In this document: one piece after another, positions 1-8,697 of the stretch | Layout of the letters: the number at the start of each line of letters is the position of its first letter | Position numbering within the stretch: position 1 is the first letter of the stretch | DNA from: Blastococcus sp. TBT05-19 | GTDB lineage: Bacteria; Actinomycetota; Actinomycetes; Mycobacteriales; Geodermatophilaceae | DNA: 64,000 nucleotides | Direction of reading: 5' to 3' | Assembly: GCF_003319095.1 (NCBI RefSeq) | Contig: NZ_QOHI01000002.1 | Location: forward strand, 248,001 to 312,000 | Program-made: the position numbers and the translations under genes | Notes under the pieces: generated by a model | Databases searched by the model: none | Told to the model about the DNA's origin: nothing | Seen by the model: only the letters and a program-made list of their open reading frames with translations

Positions 1-1347
1 GCGGTCGGCCTCGGCCCGCCAGCGCTCCCGAGGATGCGGCAGGCCCAGCAGGTCGGCGAGCCGCAGGGCCCGGTCCACGGCCACGTGGCACATCGCGACC
101 GAGTAGGTGAACGGCCGGCCGGCGTCCCGGATCTCCCAGATGCCGTTGTCCGGCGTCCGCCACTTCGTGATCGCCTGCTCGGTCAGCGACGTCAGCGAGG
201 TCCACAGGGCGCCGCTGACGTCGCCGCCGGCCCGCGCCCACTGGTAGGCGACGTCGAGCAGTTCGCCGTAGACGTCGTTCTGCACCTGCCGGGCCGCTCC
301 GTTGCCCCACCGCACCGGGGAGGACCCGCGGTAGCCCGCCAACGAGGCGTCGATCCACTCGGTCGCCGGAGGACGGCCGTCGAGGCCGTACATGATGTCG
401 ACGCCACCGCGCCGCTCGACGTTGCGCAGCGTCCACGCCAGGAAGGCGTGCGACTCCTCGTCCATGCCGATGCGGCGCAACGCGTAGCCGGTGAACGCCG
501 CGTCGCGCACCCACGTGTAGCGGTAGTCCCAGTTGCGCTCGCCGCCGATGCCCTCCGGCAACGAGGAGGTGGCCGCCGCCATCACCGCCCCGGTCGGCAC
601 GTGGTCGAGCAGCTTCAGGGTCAGCGCCGAGCGCCGCACCAGCGCGGCCTGCGGACCGGCGTAGGTGAGCCGGCCGGACCAGTCCCGCCAGGCCGCGGCC
701 GTCTGGTCGACCAGCCGCTGGGGTTCCTCCCGGGCGCGGAGGTGGGTCTGCCCCGACCACTGCAGGGTCACGGTGAGCCGCTCCCCGGCAGCCAGTCGCA
801 CGCGACCGGCGATCGCGCCGTCGCCGGTGAGCGTCAGCGGGTGCGAGCACCACAGGAGCAGGTCCAGGTCGGCGCGCGCGGGACAGTGGATCCGCCAGGC
901 GCCGAGCTCGGCACGCACCCGGACGCCGTCCCTGGGCAGGAGCCGGACGTCGACCTCCACGGACCCGGCGAGCACCCGGGCGGTGCGCAGCACCTCCCCG
1001 CGGCCCGCGGGCACCGGTTCGGAGAGATCGGCGCCCGAGCGCAGGGGGAGGCAGTCGGTCAGCTCCAGCACGCCGTCGGCGGCGTGCAGCTCGGTGACCA
1101 GGACGCCGGTCTCGGGCACGTAGTGCTGGGCGGCCTCGCGCAGACCGACCGGGGTGATCGCGAAGGTGCCGCCCCGCTCGGCGTCCAGCAGCCCGGCGAC
1201 GAAGGGCTCACCGTCGAACGTGGGCAGGCACAGCCACGGGATCGCCCCGTCCCGGGCGACGAGTGCGCAGGTGACGCCGTCGCCGATCAGGCCGTGGTCC
1301 TCGATGGGGAGGTAGCCGTCGACGGGTTCGAGCGGGCGCAGCGGCAC
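1..1347 (-). CDS. Glycoside hydrolase family 15 protein (glucoamylase/trehalase-like), C-terminus outside the window
   Basis: The reverse strand is open from a GTG at 1347 to the window edge (449 codons, no stop). The start follows CCGAGGAACC, a fair ribosome-binding site. The protein begins with PLEPVDGY, then IEDHGLIGDG and CALVARDGAIPWLCLPTFD, the N-terminal beta-sandwich pattern of actinobacterial GH15 enzymes. Further on, NWDYRYTWVRDAAFTGYAL is the opening of the GH15 (alpha/alpha)6 barrel. Family members hydrolyse terminal alpha-glucosidic bonds; some mycobacterial relatives are trehalases, which would fit the otsAB genes in this window, but the substrate cannot be read from sequence. 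It lies downstream of the glutamate dehydrogenase on the same strand, with a hairpin between. The catalytic C-terminal part is missing here. Confidence 0.85.
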   Translation of the reverse strand, partial: MPLRPLEPVDGYLPIEDHGLIGDGVTCALVARDGAIPWLCLPTFDGEPFVAGLLDAERGGTFAITPVGLREAAQHYVPETGVLVTELHAADGVLELTDCLPLRSGADLSEPVPAGRGEVLRTARVLAGSVEVDVRLLPRDGVRVRAELGAWRIHCPARADLDLLLWCSHPLTLTGDGAIAGRVRLAAGERLTVTLQWSGQTHLRAREEPQRLVDQTAAAWRDWSGRLTYAGPQAALVRRSALTLKLLDHVPTGAVMAAATSSLPEGIGGERNWDYRYTWVRDAAFTGYALRRIGMDEESHAFLAWTLRNVERRGGVDIMYGLDGRPPATEWIDASLAGYRGSSPVRWGNGAARQVQNDVYGELLDVAYQWARAGGDVSGALWTSLTSLTEQAITKWRTPDNGIWEIRDAGRPFTYSVAMCHVAVDRALRLADLLGLPHPRERWRAEADR

Positions 1348-1363
1348 GGCGGTTCCTCGGGTT

Positions 1364-1399
1364 GGGCGGGGCAGGACCCTCGAAGGCCTGCCCGCCCCA
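1364..1399 (-). terminator. Candidate terminator after the glutamate dehydrogenase gene
   Basis: GGGCAGG (1369-1375) pairs with CCTGCCC (1387-1393), and the intervening bases extend the stem with CCT/AGG around a CGA loop. It sits about 50 bases past the dehydrogenase stop and upstream of the GH15 start. No U-tract follows, as is usual in high-GC actinobacteria. Confidence 0.4.
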
Positions 1400-1448
1400 C
1401 CCCCGGGCCAACCGCTCCCGGACATGACGCTGTGATGACGTTCGGCGG

Positions 1449-4400
1449 CTACTTCTCCTCTGCCGGCCGGGCGATGCGGCGGGCCTGACGGCGCTTGCGC
1501 AGCCCGCGCAGGGTGCGGACGGCGACCAGCAGCTCGGCCAGCTCCTGCCGGTCCCCCGACGTGATGTCGGCCAGCTGCCCGGCGGCGCGGCGCTGGGCGG
1601 TGTCCCAGCCGTCCTCCCAGCGCACGACCAGGTCGGCCGAGGACTCGGCGTCCGACGTGCGCAGACCCAGCACGTCCTCGGTGAGCGAGGACTGCTCCAT
1701 CTGCAGGTCGTCGCGCAGCGACGCCCGGGCCATCGACGGCCAGCGCCGGTCGCGGGGCAGCGCGGTCACCTGGTCGCGCAGCGGGGCCAGGCCCAGCCGC
1801 TCCGACAGCCGCTGCATCACCTGGCCGGCCAGCTCGACCGGGGCACCCGTGCGCTCGCTGACGACGGCGAGGTCGAGCGCCGCAGGCATCAAGGGCGCGA
1901 CCGACACCCGGGCGGCGAGCTCCTCGGGCATGCCGGCCTCGCGCAGCCGTGCGGCACGGGCGGCGTAGTCCTCGGCCTCCCGGCCCATGAGCCAGTCCGG
2001 CAGCCCGGCCTGCACCGCGTCCACGGAGCCGGCGAAGCGCGCGGTGACCTCGGCCAGCGGCGGCGGGTTGTCCGAGGTGAGGTCGGGCTGGCGCAGCAGC
2101 CAGCGGGTGGCCCGCTCGGCCAGCCGGGTCGCCTCGGTGCGCGCCTCGCCCTGCACCGCCGCCGGGACCCGGTTGTCCAGGGGCCGCACCGCGTCGTAGA
2201 TCCGGTCGATGCCGAACACCTCGCGGGCCACGGCGTGCGCCCGGACCACCACCGGCAGCGGCACGCCGGTCTCCTCGACCAGCCGGAAGAGCCCGGTCAC
2301 ACCGGCGACGTTGACCGCCCGGTTGGTCAGCGCGGTGCCGATGATCTCCCGCCGCAGCGGGTGGCCGGCGACCGCGTCCGGGAAGCGCTCGCGCAGCGGT
2401 GCGGGGAAGTAGTCGACCAGCAGCGCCTCCAGCGCCGGGTCGTCGGGCAGCGTGGACTGCAGGACGGCGTCGCCGGTCTGGAGCTTCGCGTAGGCCAGCA
2501 GCACCGAGAGCTCGGGCCCGGTCAGCGCCTGGCCGTCCCGGCGCCGCTCGGCCAGCGCGCGGTCGTCCGGCAGCGCCTCGACGGCGCGCCGCAGCCGGCC
2601 GGAGCGCTCCAGCGAGCGGATGAACCGCTCGTGGGCATCCATCAGGCTGCGCGCCGACGCCGTCTCGACGGCGAGGGTCGCGTTCTGCGCGTGGTTGTCG
2701 GTGAGGACGTCGGTGGCGACGTCGTCGGACATCTCGCCCAGCAGCGCGGCGCGGCCCTCGGCGTCGATGGCGCCGTCGGCCACCGGCCGGTTGAGCGCGA
2801 TCTTGATGTTGACCTCGTGGTCGGAGGTGTCCACGCCCGCGGAGTTGTCGATGGCGTCGGTGTTCACCCGGCCGCCGGCCAGCGCGTACTCCACGCGCCC
2901 GCGCTGGGTGAGCCCCAGGTTGCCGCCCTCGCCGACCACGCGCACGCGCAGCTGACCGCCGTCGACCCGGAGCGCGTCGTTGGCCTTGTCGCCGACCTCG
3001 AGGTGGCTCTCCGAGGCGGCCTTGACGTAGGTGCCGATGCCGCCGTTGAACAGCAGGTCCACCGGCGCCAGCAGGATCGCCCGCATGAGCTCGACCGGGC
3101 TCATCGACGTCACGCCGTCGGCGATGCCGAGGGCGGCGCGCATCTGGTCGGACACCGGGATCGACTTGGCCGTGCGCGGCCAGACGCCGCCACCTTCGGT
3201 GATGAGCTGCGGGTCGTAGTCCTCCCAGCTCGACCGCGGCAGGTCGAACAGGCGCTTCCGCTCGGCGAACGAGGTGGCGGCGTCGGGCGACGGGTCGACG
3301 AAGACGTGCCGGTGGTCGAAGGCGGCCACCAGCCGGATGTGCTCGGACAGCAGCATCCCGTTGCCGAACACGTCGCCGGACATGTCGCCCACGCCGACGA
3401 CGGTGAAGTCCTGGCGCTGCATGTCGAGGTCCAGCTCGCGGAAGTGGCGGGTCACCGACTCCCAGGCGCCGCGGGCGGTGATGCCCATGGCCTTGTGGTC
3501 GTAGCCGACCGAGCCCCCGGAGGCGAAGGCGTCGCCCAGCCAGAACCCGCGCTCGAGCGCCACGGAGTTCGCCAGGTCGGAGAAGGTCGCCGTCCCCTTG
3601 TCCGCGGCGACCACCAGGTAGGAGTCGTCACCGTCGTGCCGGACGACCTTGGCCGGCGGCACGACCTCGCCGTCGACCAGGTTGTCGGTGAGGGCGAGCA
3701 GCGAGCCGATGAACAGCTTGTAGCAGGCCTGCGCCTCGGCGAGCACCTCGTCGCGGGACGCCCCCTCACCCGGCGGGCGCTTGACGACGAACCCGCCCTT
3801 GGCGCCGGTCGGCACGATGACGGTGTTCTTCACCATCTGCGCCTTGACCAGGCCCAGGATCTCGGTGCGCAGGTCCTCGCGGCGGTCGGACCAGCGCAGG
3901 CCACCGCGGGCGACCTTGCCGAACCGCAGGTGCACCCCCACGACCCGCGGCGAGCTCACCCACACCTCGTGCTTCGGGCGCGGGTCGGGCAGGTCGGGCA
4001 CCTCGGCCGGGTCCAGCTTCAGCGCCAGCGCCGGGCGGGCCGGGGTGGACATGGCGTAGTAGGTGGTGCGCTGGGTGGCGGTCACCGCGGCCAGCAGCGA
4101 GCTGAGCACCCGGTCGGCGTCCAGCGAGGCGACCTCGCCGATCGAGCGGCGCAGGGCCTCCACCAGGTCGGCCTGGCGCCCCTCCCGGCCGTTGACCCGG
4201 CCCGGCGAGAAGCGGGTCTCGAAGAGCGCGACCAGCCGGGCGACGACGCCGGGGTGGGCCGCCAGCGTCTGCTCGACGTAGGCCTGGCTGAACGGGAGGC
4301 CCGCCTGGCGCAGCCACTGCACGTAGGCGCGCACCACGCCGACCTGCCGCCAGTTGAGCCCGGCCAGCATGACCAGCGCGCCGAGCCCGTCGTCCTCGGC

Positions 4401-6446
4401 CTCGCCGCGCCACACGGCGCCGACGGCCTCGGTGAACCGCTCGGGCAGCGAGCGCAGCAGCGGCAGCTCCACCTGCGGGACGGCGACGCCGAAGTCGTAG
4501 ATCCAGGTGGGCGGGGCGCCGATCCGGTCCAGCTCGTAGGGCCGCTCGTCGACGACGTCGACGCCCATGTTCTGCAGCACCGGGAGGACGTGCGACAGCA
4601 GCAGCCGCTCCCCCACCCGGTACACCGACAGCCGGCGCTCCCCGGGCGCGGCGCCGGTGGGCGTCCACAGCCGCAGCGCCAGACCGCCGGGCTCGAGGCC
4701 CTCCAGGCGGGCGAGGTCCTCGACGGCGCGCTCGGCGGTGAAGTCCTCCTGGTACGCGGCGGGGAACGCGTCGGCGACCCGCGCGAACACCGTCTCGGCG
4801 TCCGCGCCGTACCGGGCGGCCAGCGCGTCCTGGAGCTCGTCGCCCCAGCTGCGCGCGGCGGCGGCCAGCTCGGCCTGCAGCGCGTCGACGTCGACGGCCA
4901 CCTTGCGGGGCGCGCCCCGGCTGCCCACCGGCAGCCGGACGACGAAGTGCAGGCGGGCGAGCACCGACTCCGTGGACCGGGCGGTGAACTCGATGCTCGT
5001 CCCGCCCAGCCGCTCGAGCAGCGACTGCTGCATGCGAGTGCGGACCTCGGTGGTGTACCGGTCGCGCGGCAGGTAGACCAGCGCGGACCAGAACCGCCCG
5101 GTCGGGTCCTGGCGCAGGAACAGCCTCGTCTGCCGGCGCTCCTGCAGGTGCAGGACGCCCATCGCGACCGGGAGCAGCTCGTCCGCGTCGACCTGCATCA
5201 GCTCGTCGCGCGGATAGGTCTCCAGGACGTCGAGCAGCTCCTTGCCGGTGTGGCTGTCGGCCGGCACGCCGGAGCGGGTCACCACCTCCGCGACGCGGCG
5301 CCGGACCAGCGGCACGTCGAGCACGCTGCTGGAGTAGGCGACCGACGGGAAGAGCCCCACGAAGCGGTACTGGCGCCGGGCCCCCGAGGGGTCCGCGGGC
5401 GCGGTGACGGCGACCAGGTCCAGCCAGGCCCGGCGGTGCACGGTGGCCCGGGTGTCGGCCTTGGTGACGCTGAGCAGGCGGCCGGCCGGGGCCCGCACAG
5501 CCTCCGGGGTGGCCGCGCTGCCGCTCATGTCGGCGTCGCTGCGCAGCACGCCGAGGCCGGTGCCGGGCACCGCGCGGACCGCCCCTCGGGCGGTCGCGGC
5601 GAGCTCGACCTCGCGGGCGCCGAGCAGCAGGAAGTTGCCGTCGGCCAGCCAGCGCAGCAGCGCCGCGGCCTCGGCGGGGTCGTCGGAGGGGTCGGCGGTC
5701 CCATCCGCCGCGGGTGCCATCTGATCCAGCCGGGCGGCGAGCTCGCGGACCCGCTCGCGCAGCCGGGCGGTGTCCTCGCAGACGGCCCGGACATCGTCCA
5801 GCACGGTGCGCAGGCCGGCCACGAGGTCCTCGGCGGCCTCGTCGTCCAGCGGGCCGTCGAGCACGACGGCCATCCAGGACTCGGCGACGGCGTCGACACC
5901 GCAGGCCTGGACGTCCGCGCTGTCGCAGAAGGCGGTGATCCGGCCGCGCAGGTCGCGCCGCACGACCAGCACCGGGTGCACGATGTGCTCCAGCGCGAAG
6001 CCCTGGCGCACCACCTCGGCGGTGACCGAGTCGACCAGGTGGGGCATGTCGTCGGTGACCAGGCGGACGACGGCGCGGGCGCGTTCCCCGGAGGGCTGGT
6101 GCACGTCGACCGTGGCCGCGCCCGGGGGACGCACCTCGGCGAGCGCCAGGTGACCCAGCGCCAGCGCGGCGAGGTCCTCGGGCGGGTGCCCGACCACCTC
6201 CTGGGCCGGCTCGCTCCAGTAGTACCGCCGCATGAACGCGGGCAGGTCCTCGGAGCGGCACCCGGCGGGCAGCGCGACCGCCGGGTCCAGCCCGGTCCCG
6301 GCGACGTCTGCCGCCCGGTCGAGCAGTCGTCGCTTCTCCTCGCGGGCGGCCTCGAGTGCGGCGAGCTCGGTCAGGGAGCTGTTCGCGGAGGCGCCGTTCC
6401 GGTCGCGCACCGGGGTCCCCGGGACGACGCCGGTGTCACTGGCCAT
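1449..6446 (-). CDS. gdh: NAD-specific glutamate dehydrogenase, large (about 180 kDa) class
   Basis: This encodes 1665 residues, the usual length of the L-180 class NAD-glutamate dehydrogenases known from Streptomyces and Mycobacterium (about 1620-1650 aa). These deaminate glutamate to 2-oxoglutarate and ammonium in the cytoplasm. The long N-terminal half contains ACT-like regulatory segments. The catalytic core shows KVARGGLRWSDRREDLRTE, then VPTGAKGGFVVK with the substrate-binding lysines, and VGVGDMSGDVFGNGM in the Rossmann part. The C-terminal helical tail is complete. Translation from ATG at 6446 gives MASDTGVVPGTPV; no clear ribosome-binding site is visible, so a slightly different start is possible. 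It is preceded by a small membrane-protein gene on the same strand, 70 bases away. No fragmentation was seen. Confidence 0.95.
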   Translation of the reverse strand: MASDTGVVPGTPVRDRNGASANSSLTELAALEAAREEKRRLLDRAADVAGTGLDPAVALPAGCRSEDLPAFMRRYYWSEPAQEVVGHPPEDLAALALGHLALAEVRPPGAATVDVHQPSGERARAVVRLVTDDMPHLVDSVTAEVVRQGFALEHIVHPVLVVRRDLRGRITAFCDSADVQACGVDAVAESWMAVVLDGPLDDEAAEDLVAGLRTVLDDVRAVCEDTARLRERVRELAARLDQMAPAADGTADPSDDPAEAAALLRWLADGNFLLLGAREVELAATARGAVRAVPGTGLGVLRSDADMSGSAATPEAVRAPAGRLLSVTKADTRATVHRRAWLDLVAVTAPADPSGARRQYRFVGLFPSVAYSSSVLDVPLVRRRVAEVVTRSGVPADSHTGKELLDVLETYPRDELMQVDADELLPVAMGVLHLQERRQTRLFLRQDPTGRFWSALVYLPRDRYTTEVRTRMQQSLLERLGGTSIEFTARSTESVLARLHFVVRLPVGSRGAPRKVAVDVDALQAELAAAARSWGDELQDALAARYGADAETVFARVADAFPAAYQEDFTAERAVEDLARLEGLEPGGLALRLWTPTGAAPGERRLSVYRVGERLLLSHVLPVLQNMGVDVVDERPYELDRIGAPPTWIYDFGVAVPQVELPLLRSLPERFTEAVGAVWRGEAEDDGLGALVMLAGLNWRQVGVVRAYVQWLRQAGLPFSQAYVEQTLAAHPGVVARLVALFETRFSPGRVNGREGRQADLVEALRRSIGEVASLDADRVLSSLLAAVTATQRTTYYAMSTPARPALALKLDPAEVPDLPDPRPKHEVWVSSPRVVGVHLRFGKVARGGLRWSDRREDLRTEILGLVKAQMVKNTVIVPTGAKGGFVVKRPPGEGASRDEVLAEAQACYKLFIGSLLALTDNLVDGEVVPPAKVVRHDGDDSYLVVAADKGTATFSDLANSVALERGFWLGDAFASGGSVGYDHKAMGITARGAWESVTRHFRELDLDMQRQDFTVVGVGDMSGDVFGNGMLLSEHIRLVAAFDHRHVFVDPSPDAATSFAERKRLFDLPRSSWEDYDPQLITEGGGVWPRTAKSIPVSDQMRAALGIADGVTSMSPVELMRAILLAPVDLLFNGGIGTYVKAASESHLEVGDKANDALRVDGGQLRVRVVGEGGNLGLTQRGRVEYALAGGRVNTDAIDNSAGVDTSDHEVNIKIALNRPVADGAIDAEGRAALLGEMSDDVATDVLTDNHAQNATLAVETASARSLMDAHERFIRSLERSGRLRRAVEALPDDRALAERRRDGQALTGPELSVLLAYAKLQTGDAVLQSTLPDDPALEALLVDYFPAPLRERFPDAVAGHPLRREIIGTALTNRAVNVAGVTGLFRLVEETGVPLPVVVRAHAVAREVFGIDRIYDAVRPLDNRVPAAVQGEARTEATRLAERATRWLLRQPDLTSDNPPPLAEVTARFAGSVDAVQAGLPDWLMGREAEDYAARAARLREAGMPEELAARVSVAPLMPAALDLAVVSERTGAPVELAGQVMQRLSERLGLAPLRDQVTALPRDRRWPSMARASLRDDLQMEQSSLTEDVLGLRTSDAESSADLVVRWEDGWDTAQRRAAGQLADITSGDRQELAELLVAVRTLRGLRKRRQARRIARPAEEK

Positions 6447-6516
6447 GAAAGGCCACGCTACTGCCCGGCGAGACCCCCGTCACGGCGACGCGACGGGGGC
6501 CCGGCGACCTGCGGGT

Positions 6517-6888
6517 TCAGCGGTCGAGCAGCTGGTCGGCCACCCAGCCCGCCACCGCGAGGATCAGCCCGCCGAGGATCGCGGTGCCGATGCCGTCGAT
6601 GGTGAGCCGGGTGGTGAGCGCCGCGGTCAGCCCGAGGAGGGCGGCGTTGATGACGATCAGGAACAGGCCCAGCGTCAGCAGCACGAACGGCAGCGAGAGC
6701 AGCCGGAGGACCGGCCCGACGACCGCGTTGACCACGCCGAAGATCAGCGCGATCCACAGGTAGGTGCCGTAGATCCCGAGCGGCCCGTCCGGGTTCTCGA
6801 CCACGTCCAGCCCCGGCAGCACGTCGTACTTCGTCAGGAGGAAGAAGACCGCGCCGAGGAGGACGACCTTGAGCAGGAACTTGATCAC
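6517..6888 (-). CDS. Phage holin family 4 / PF04020-like integral membrane protein
   Basis: This is a 123-residue hydrophobic protein starting at GTG 6888 (MIKFLLKVVLL). Four membrane segments can be drawn at about residues 4-20, 44-62, 65-86 and 98-117. The pattern, with GVVNAVVGPVLRLLSLPF between helices, matches the widespread small membrane proteins annotated as phage holin family (PF04020). Despite the name these are ordinary chromosomal genes in actinobacteria and there is no prophage around it. Function is unknown. It may be cotranscribed with the glutamate dehydrogenase gene, which follows 70 bases later on the same strand. Confidence 0.7.
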   Translation of the reverse strand: MIKFLLKVVLLGAVFFLLTKYDVLPGLDVVENPDGPLGIYGTYLWIALIFGVVNAVVGPVLRLLSLPFVLLTLGLFLIVINAALLGLTAALTTRLTIDGIGTAILGGLILAVAGWVADQLLDR

Positions 6889-6945
6889 GGCGCCGACGCT
6901 AGCGGTCCCGCCGGACCGGCTGGGGGATATGAGGTCACCTAGCCG

Positions 6946-6967
6946 TGTCTAGCGCGCCCGCTAGACA
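6946..6967. repeat. 9-bp perfect inverted repeat in a divergent intergenic region
   Basis: TGTCTAGCG and CGCTAGACA are separated by CGCC, 16 bases before the ATG at 6983 and between two divergent genes (starts at 6888 and 6983). The position fits an operator for a dimeric regulator. A short terminator-like hairpin is less likely, since no gene ends here. Confidence 0.4.
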
Positions 6968-6982
6968 GCGACAGACGACCGC

Positions 6983-7435
6983 ATGCCCGGGCACGATGCG
7001 CGGGTGACGAGCACCGACGCCGCGTTCACCCTGCGCATGCCGACCTGGGCGCGGGTGTGGCTCGTGGTCTTCCCGCTCCTCGTCGTCGCCGCGCTGCTGA
7101 GCCCGCTCCCGCTGCGCGGCGACCCGGGCGTGCCCGTGCGGGTGCTGTTCGCGGGAGCGGTGATCGCGCTGTCCGCGCGGATGTGGGTCATGGGCGCCGT
7201 GGGCCGCGCCGACGGGCGGCTGGTGGTCCGCAACCAGCTCACCACGCGCACCTACGCCCGGGAGGAGGTCGCCGGAGCCGGCATCGGGCGGGAGCGGGGC
7301 GGCCGGGTCGTCGTGCTGGAGCTCGCCGACGGCTCGACGCGGTCCCTCGACGTCACCCTGCGCCCCTTGCGCCTGTTCGACCAGGGCCTGCAGCGGGAGC
7401 TGGCGCTGGTGCGGCGGTGGCTCGACACGCGCTAG
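6983..7435 (+). CDS. Membrane-anchored PH-domain-like protein
   Basis: This encodes 150 residues. Two hydrophobic stretches (about residues 23-42 and 52-71) are followed by a short cytoplasmic beta-rich part with GRADGRLVVRNQLTTRTYAREEVAG and VVVLELADGSTRSLDVT. This is the layout of small actinobacterial PH (bacterial pleckstrin-homology-like) proteins. An in-frame GTG at 7004, which would drop seven residues, is an alternative start. Its function is not known. It is followed by an AAA ATPase gene on the same strand after 54 bases, so the two may be cotranscribed. An inverted repeat lies just upstream. Confidence 0.6.
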   Translation: MPGHDARVTSTDAAFTLRMPTWARVWLVVFPLLVVAALLSPLPLRGDPGVPVRVLFAGAVIALSARMWVMGAVGRADGRLVVRNQLTTRTYAREEVAGAGIGRERGGRVVVLELADGSTRSLDVTLRPLRLFDQGLQRELALVRRWLDTR

Positions 7436-7489
7436 GTCGTTCTACCGATCTCTACGGGTCGGGCTAGAGAACCCCATACGGTGGTCGAC

Positions 7490-8683
7490 ATGGATCCCGT
7501 GCGGAACCCGTACGCACCCGGCGCCGGCCAGCGCCCGCCCGAGCTCGCCGGTCGCGACTCCGAGCTCTCGGCCTTCGACGTCGTGCTGGAGCGGATCGCG
7601 CACGGCCGCCCCGAGCGCTCGCTGGTGCTGACCGGGCTGCGCGGCGTCGGCAAGACGGTGCTGCTCAACCAGCTGCGGTCGGCGGCCATCTCGCGCGGCT
7701 GGGGCACCGGCAAGATCGAGGCGCGCCCGGACCAGTCGCTGCGCCGGCCGGTGAGCTCGGCGCTGCACATGGCGCTGCGCGAGCTCGGCCCCCGGCACGG
7801 CGACCAGGAGTCGGTGGCCGAGGTGCTGGGTGTGGTGAAGGCGTTCGCCTCGCGGGTGAGCCCGGCCGACGCGAAGGTGCGCGACCGCTGGCAGCCGGGC
7901 ATCGACGTCCCCGCCGCCACCGGGCGCGCGGACTCCGGCGACATGGAGATCGACCTCGTCGAGCTGCTCAGCGACGCCGCCGGGGTGGCCGCCGACATCG
8001 GCAGCGGGATCGCCCTGTTCATTGACGAGATGCAGGACATCCAGCCCGACGACGTCTCCGCCATCTGCGCGGCCTGCCACGAGCTGTCCCAGCAGGGCGC
8101 CCCGCTGATCGTCGTCGGCGCCGGCCTCCCCCACCTCCCCGCCGTCCTGAGCGCCTCGAAGAGCTACTCCGAGCGGCTGTTCCGCTACCTGCGCATCGAC
8201 CGGCTCGAGCGCGGGGAGGCCGACCGGGCGCTGATCGCGCCGGCCGAGCGGGAGGGCGTGGAGTTCGAGCAGGAGGCGCTGGACGCCCTCTACGACGCCG
8301 CCGACGGCTACCCCTACTTCGTGCAGGCCTACGGCAAGGTGACCTGGGACCTCGCCGCCTCCTCCCCCATCACCGCCGCCGACGTCGCCATGGCCGCGCC
8401 GGTCGCGGAGACCGAGCTCGCCGTCGGGTTCTTCGGGTCCCGCTACGACCGGGCCACGCCGGCCGAGCGGGAGTACATGCACGCGATGGCCGAGCTCGGC
8501 GGACCGGGCGGCGCCGCCGTGGCCACCTCGGAGGTGGCGGTGTCGCTGGGGCGCAAGCCCGCGTCCCTCTCCCCCGCCCGGGACTCGCTGATCAAGAAGG
8601 GCCTGGTCTACTCCGCCGAGCGCGGCCAGATCGCCTTCACCGTGCCGCACTTCGGCCGCTACCTCCTGCGCCACCCGGACTAG
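7490..8683 (+). CDS. AAA-type P-loop ATPase (ORC/STAND-like ATP-binding protein)
   Basis: The protein has about 397 residues. A Walker A motif GLRGVGKT lies at residues 49-56 and a Walker B segment IALFIDEMQDI at 174-184; a winged-helix-like C-terminus follows (SLGRKPASLSPARDSLIKKGLVY). The order matches standalone ORC1/Cdc6-like AAA ATPases common in actinobacteria, which often carry NPY near the N-terminus as here (RNPYAPG). The biological role of such proteins is poorly defined. The ATG at 7490 was chosen over an in-frame GTG at 7481. TACGGT at 7477-7482 could be a -10 element giving a near-leaderless transcript. Convergent with the phosphatase gene, with only 14 bases between the stops. 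Confidence 0.75.
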   Translation: MDPVRNPYAPGAGQRPPELAGRDSELSAFDVVLERIAHGRPERSLVLTGLRGVGKTVLLNQLRSAAISRGWGTGKIEARPDQSLRRPVSSALHMALRELGPRHGDQESVAEVLGVVKAFASRVSPADAKVRDRWQPGIDVPAATGRADSGDMEIDLVELLSDAAGVAADIGSGIALFIDEMQDIQPDDVSAICAACHELSQQGAPLIVVGAGLPHLPAVLSASKSYSERLFRYLRIDRLERGEADRALIAPAEREGVEFEQEALDALYDAADGYPYFVQAYGKVTWDLAASSPITAADVAMAAPVAETELAVGFFGSRYDRATPAEREYMHAMAELGGPGGAAVATSEVAVSLGRKPASLSPARDSLIKKGLVYSAERGQIAFTVPHFGRYLLRHPD

Positions 8684-8697
8684 CGCCCGCGGCCGGT

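Noticed and set aside
2235-6605. 1456-codon open frame on the plus strand
   Set aside because: It is the antisense of the glutamate dehydrogenase gene; the product is Arg/His/Gly/Gln-rich without domains, as produced by strong third-position G+C bias.
6517-6888. Holin-like protein as a sign of a prophage
   Set aside because: The family is chromosomal in actinobacteria and no lysin, capsid, integrase or attachment site is nearby.
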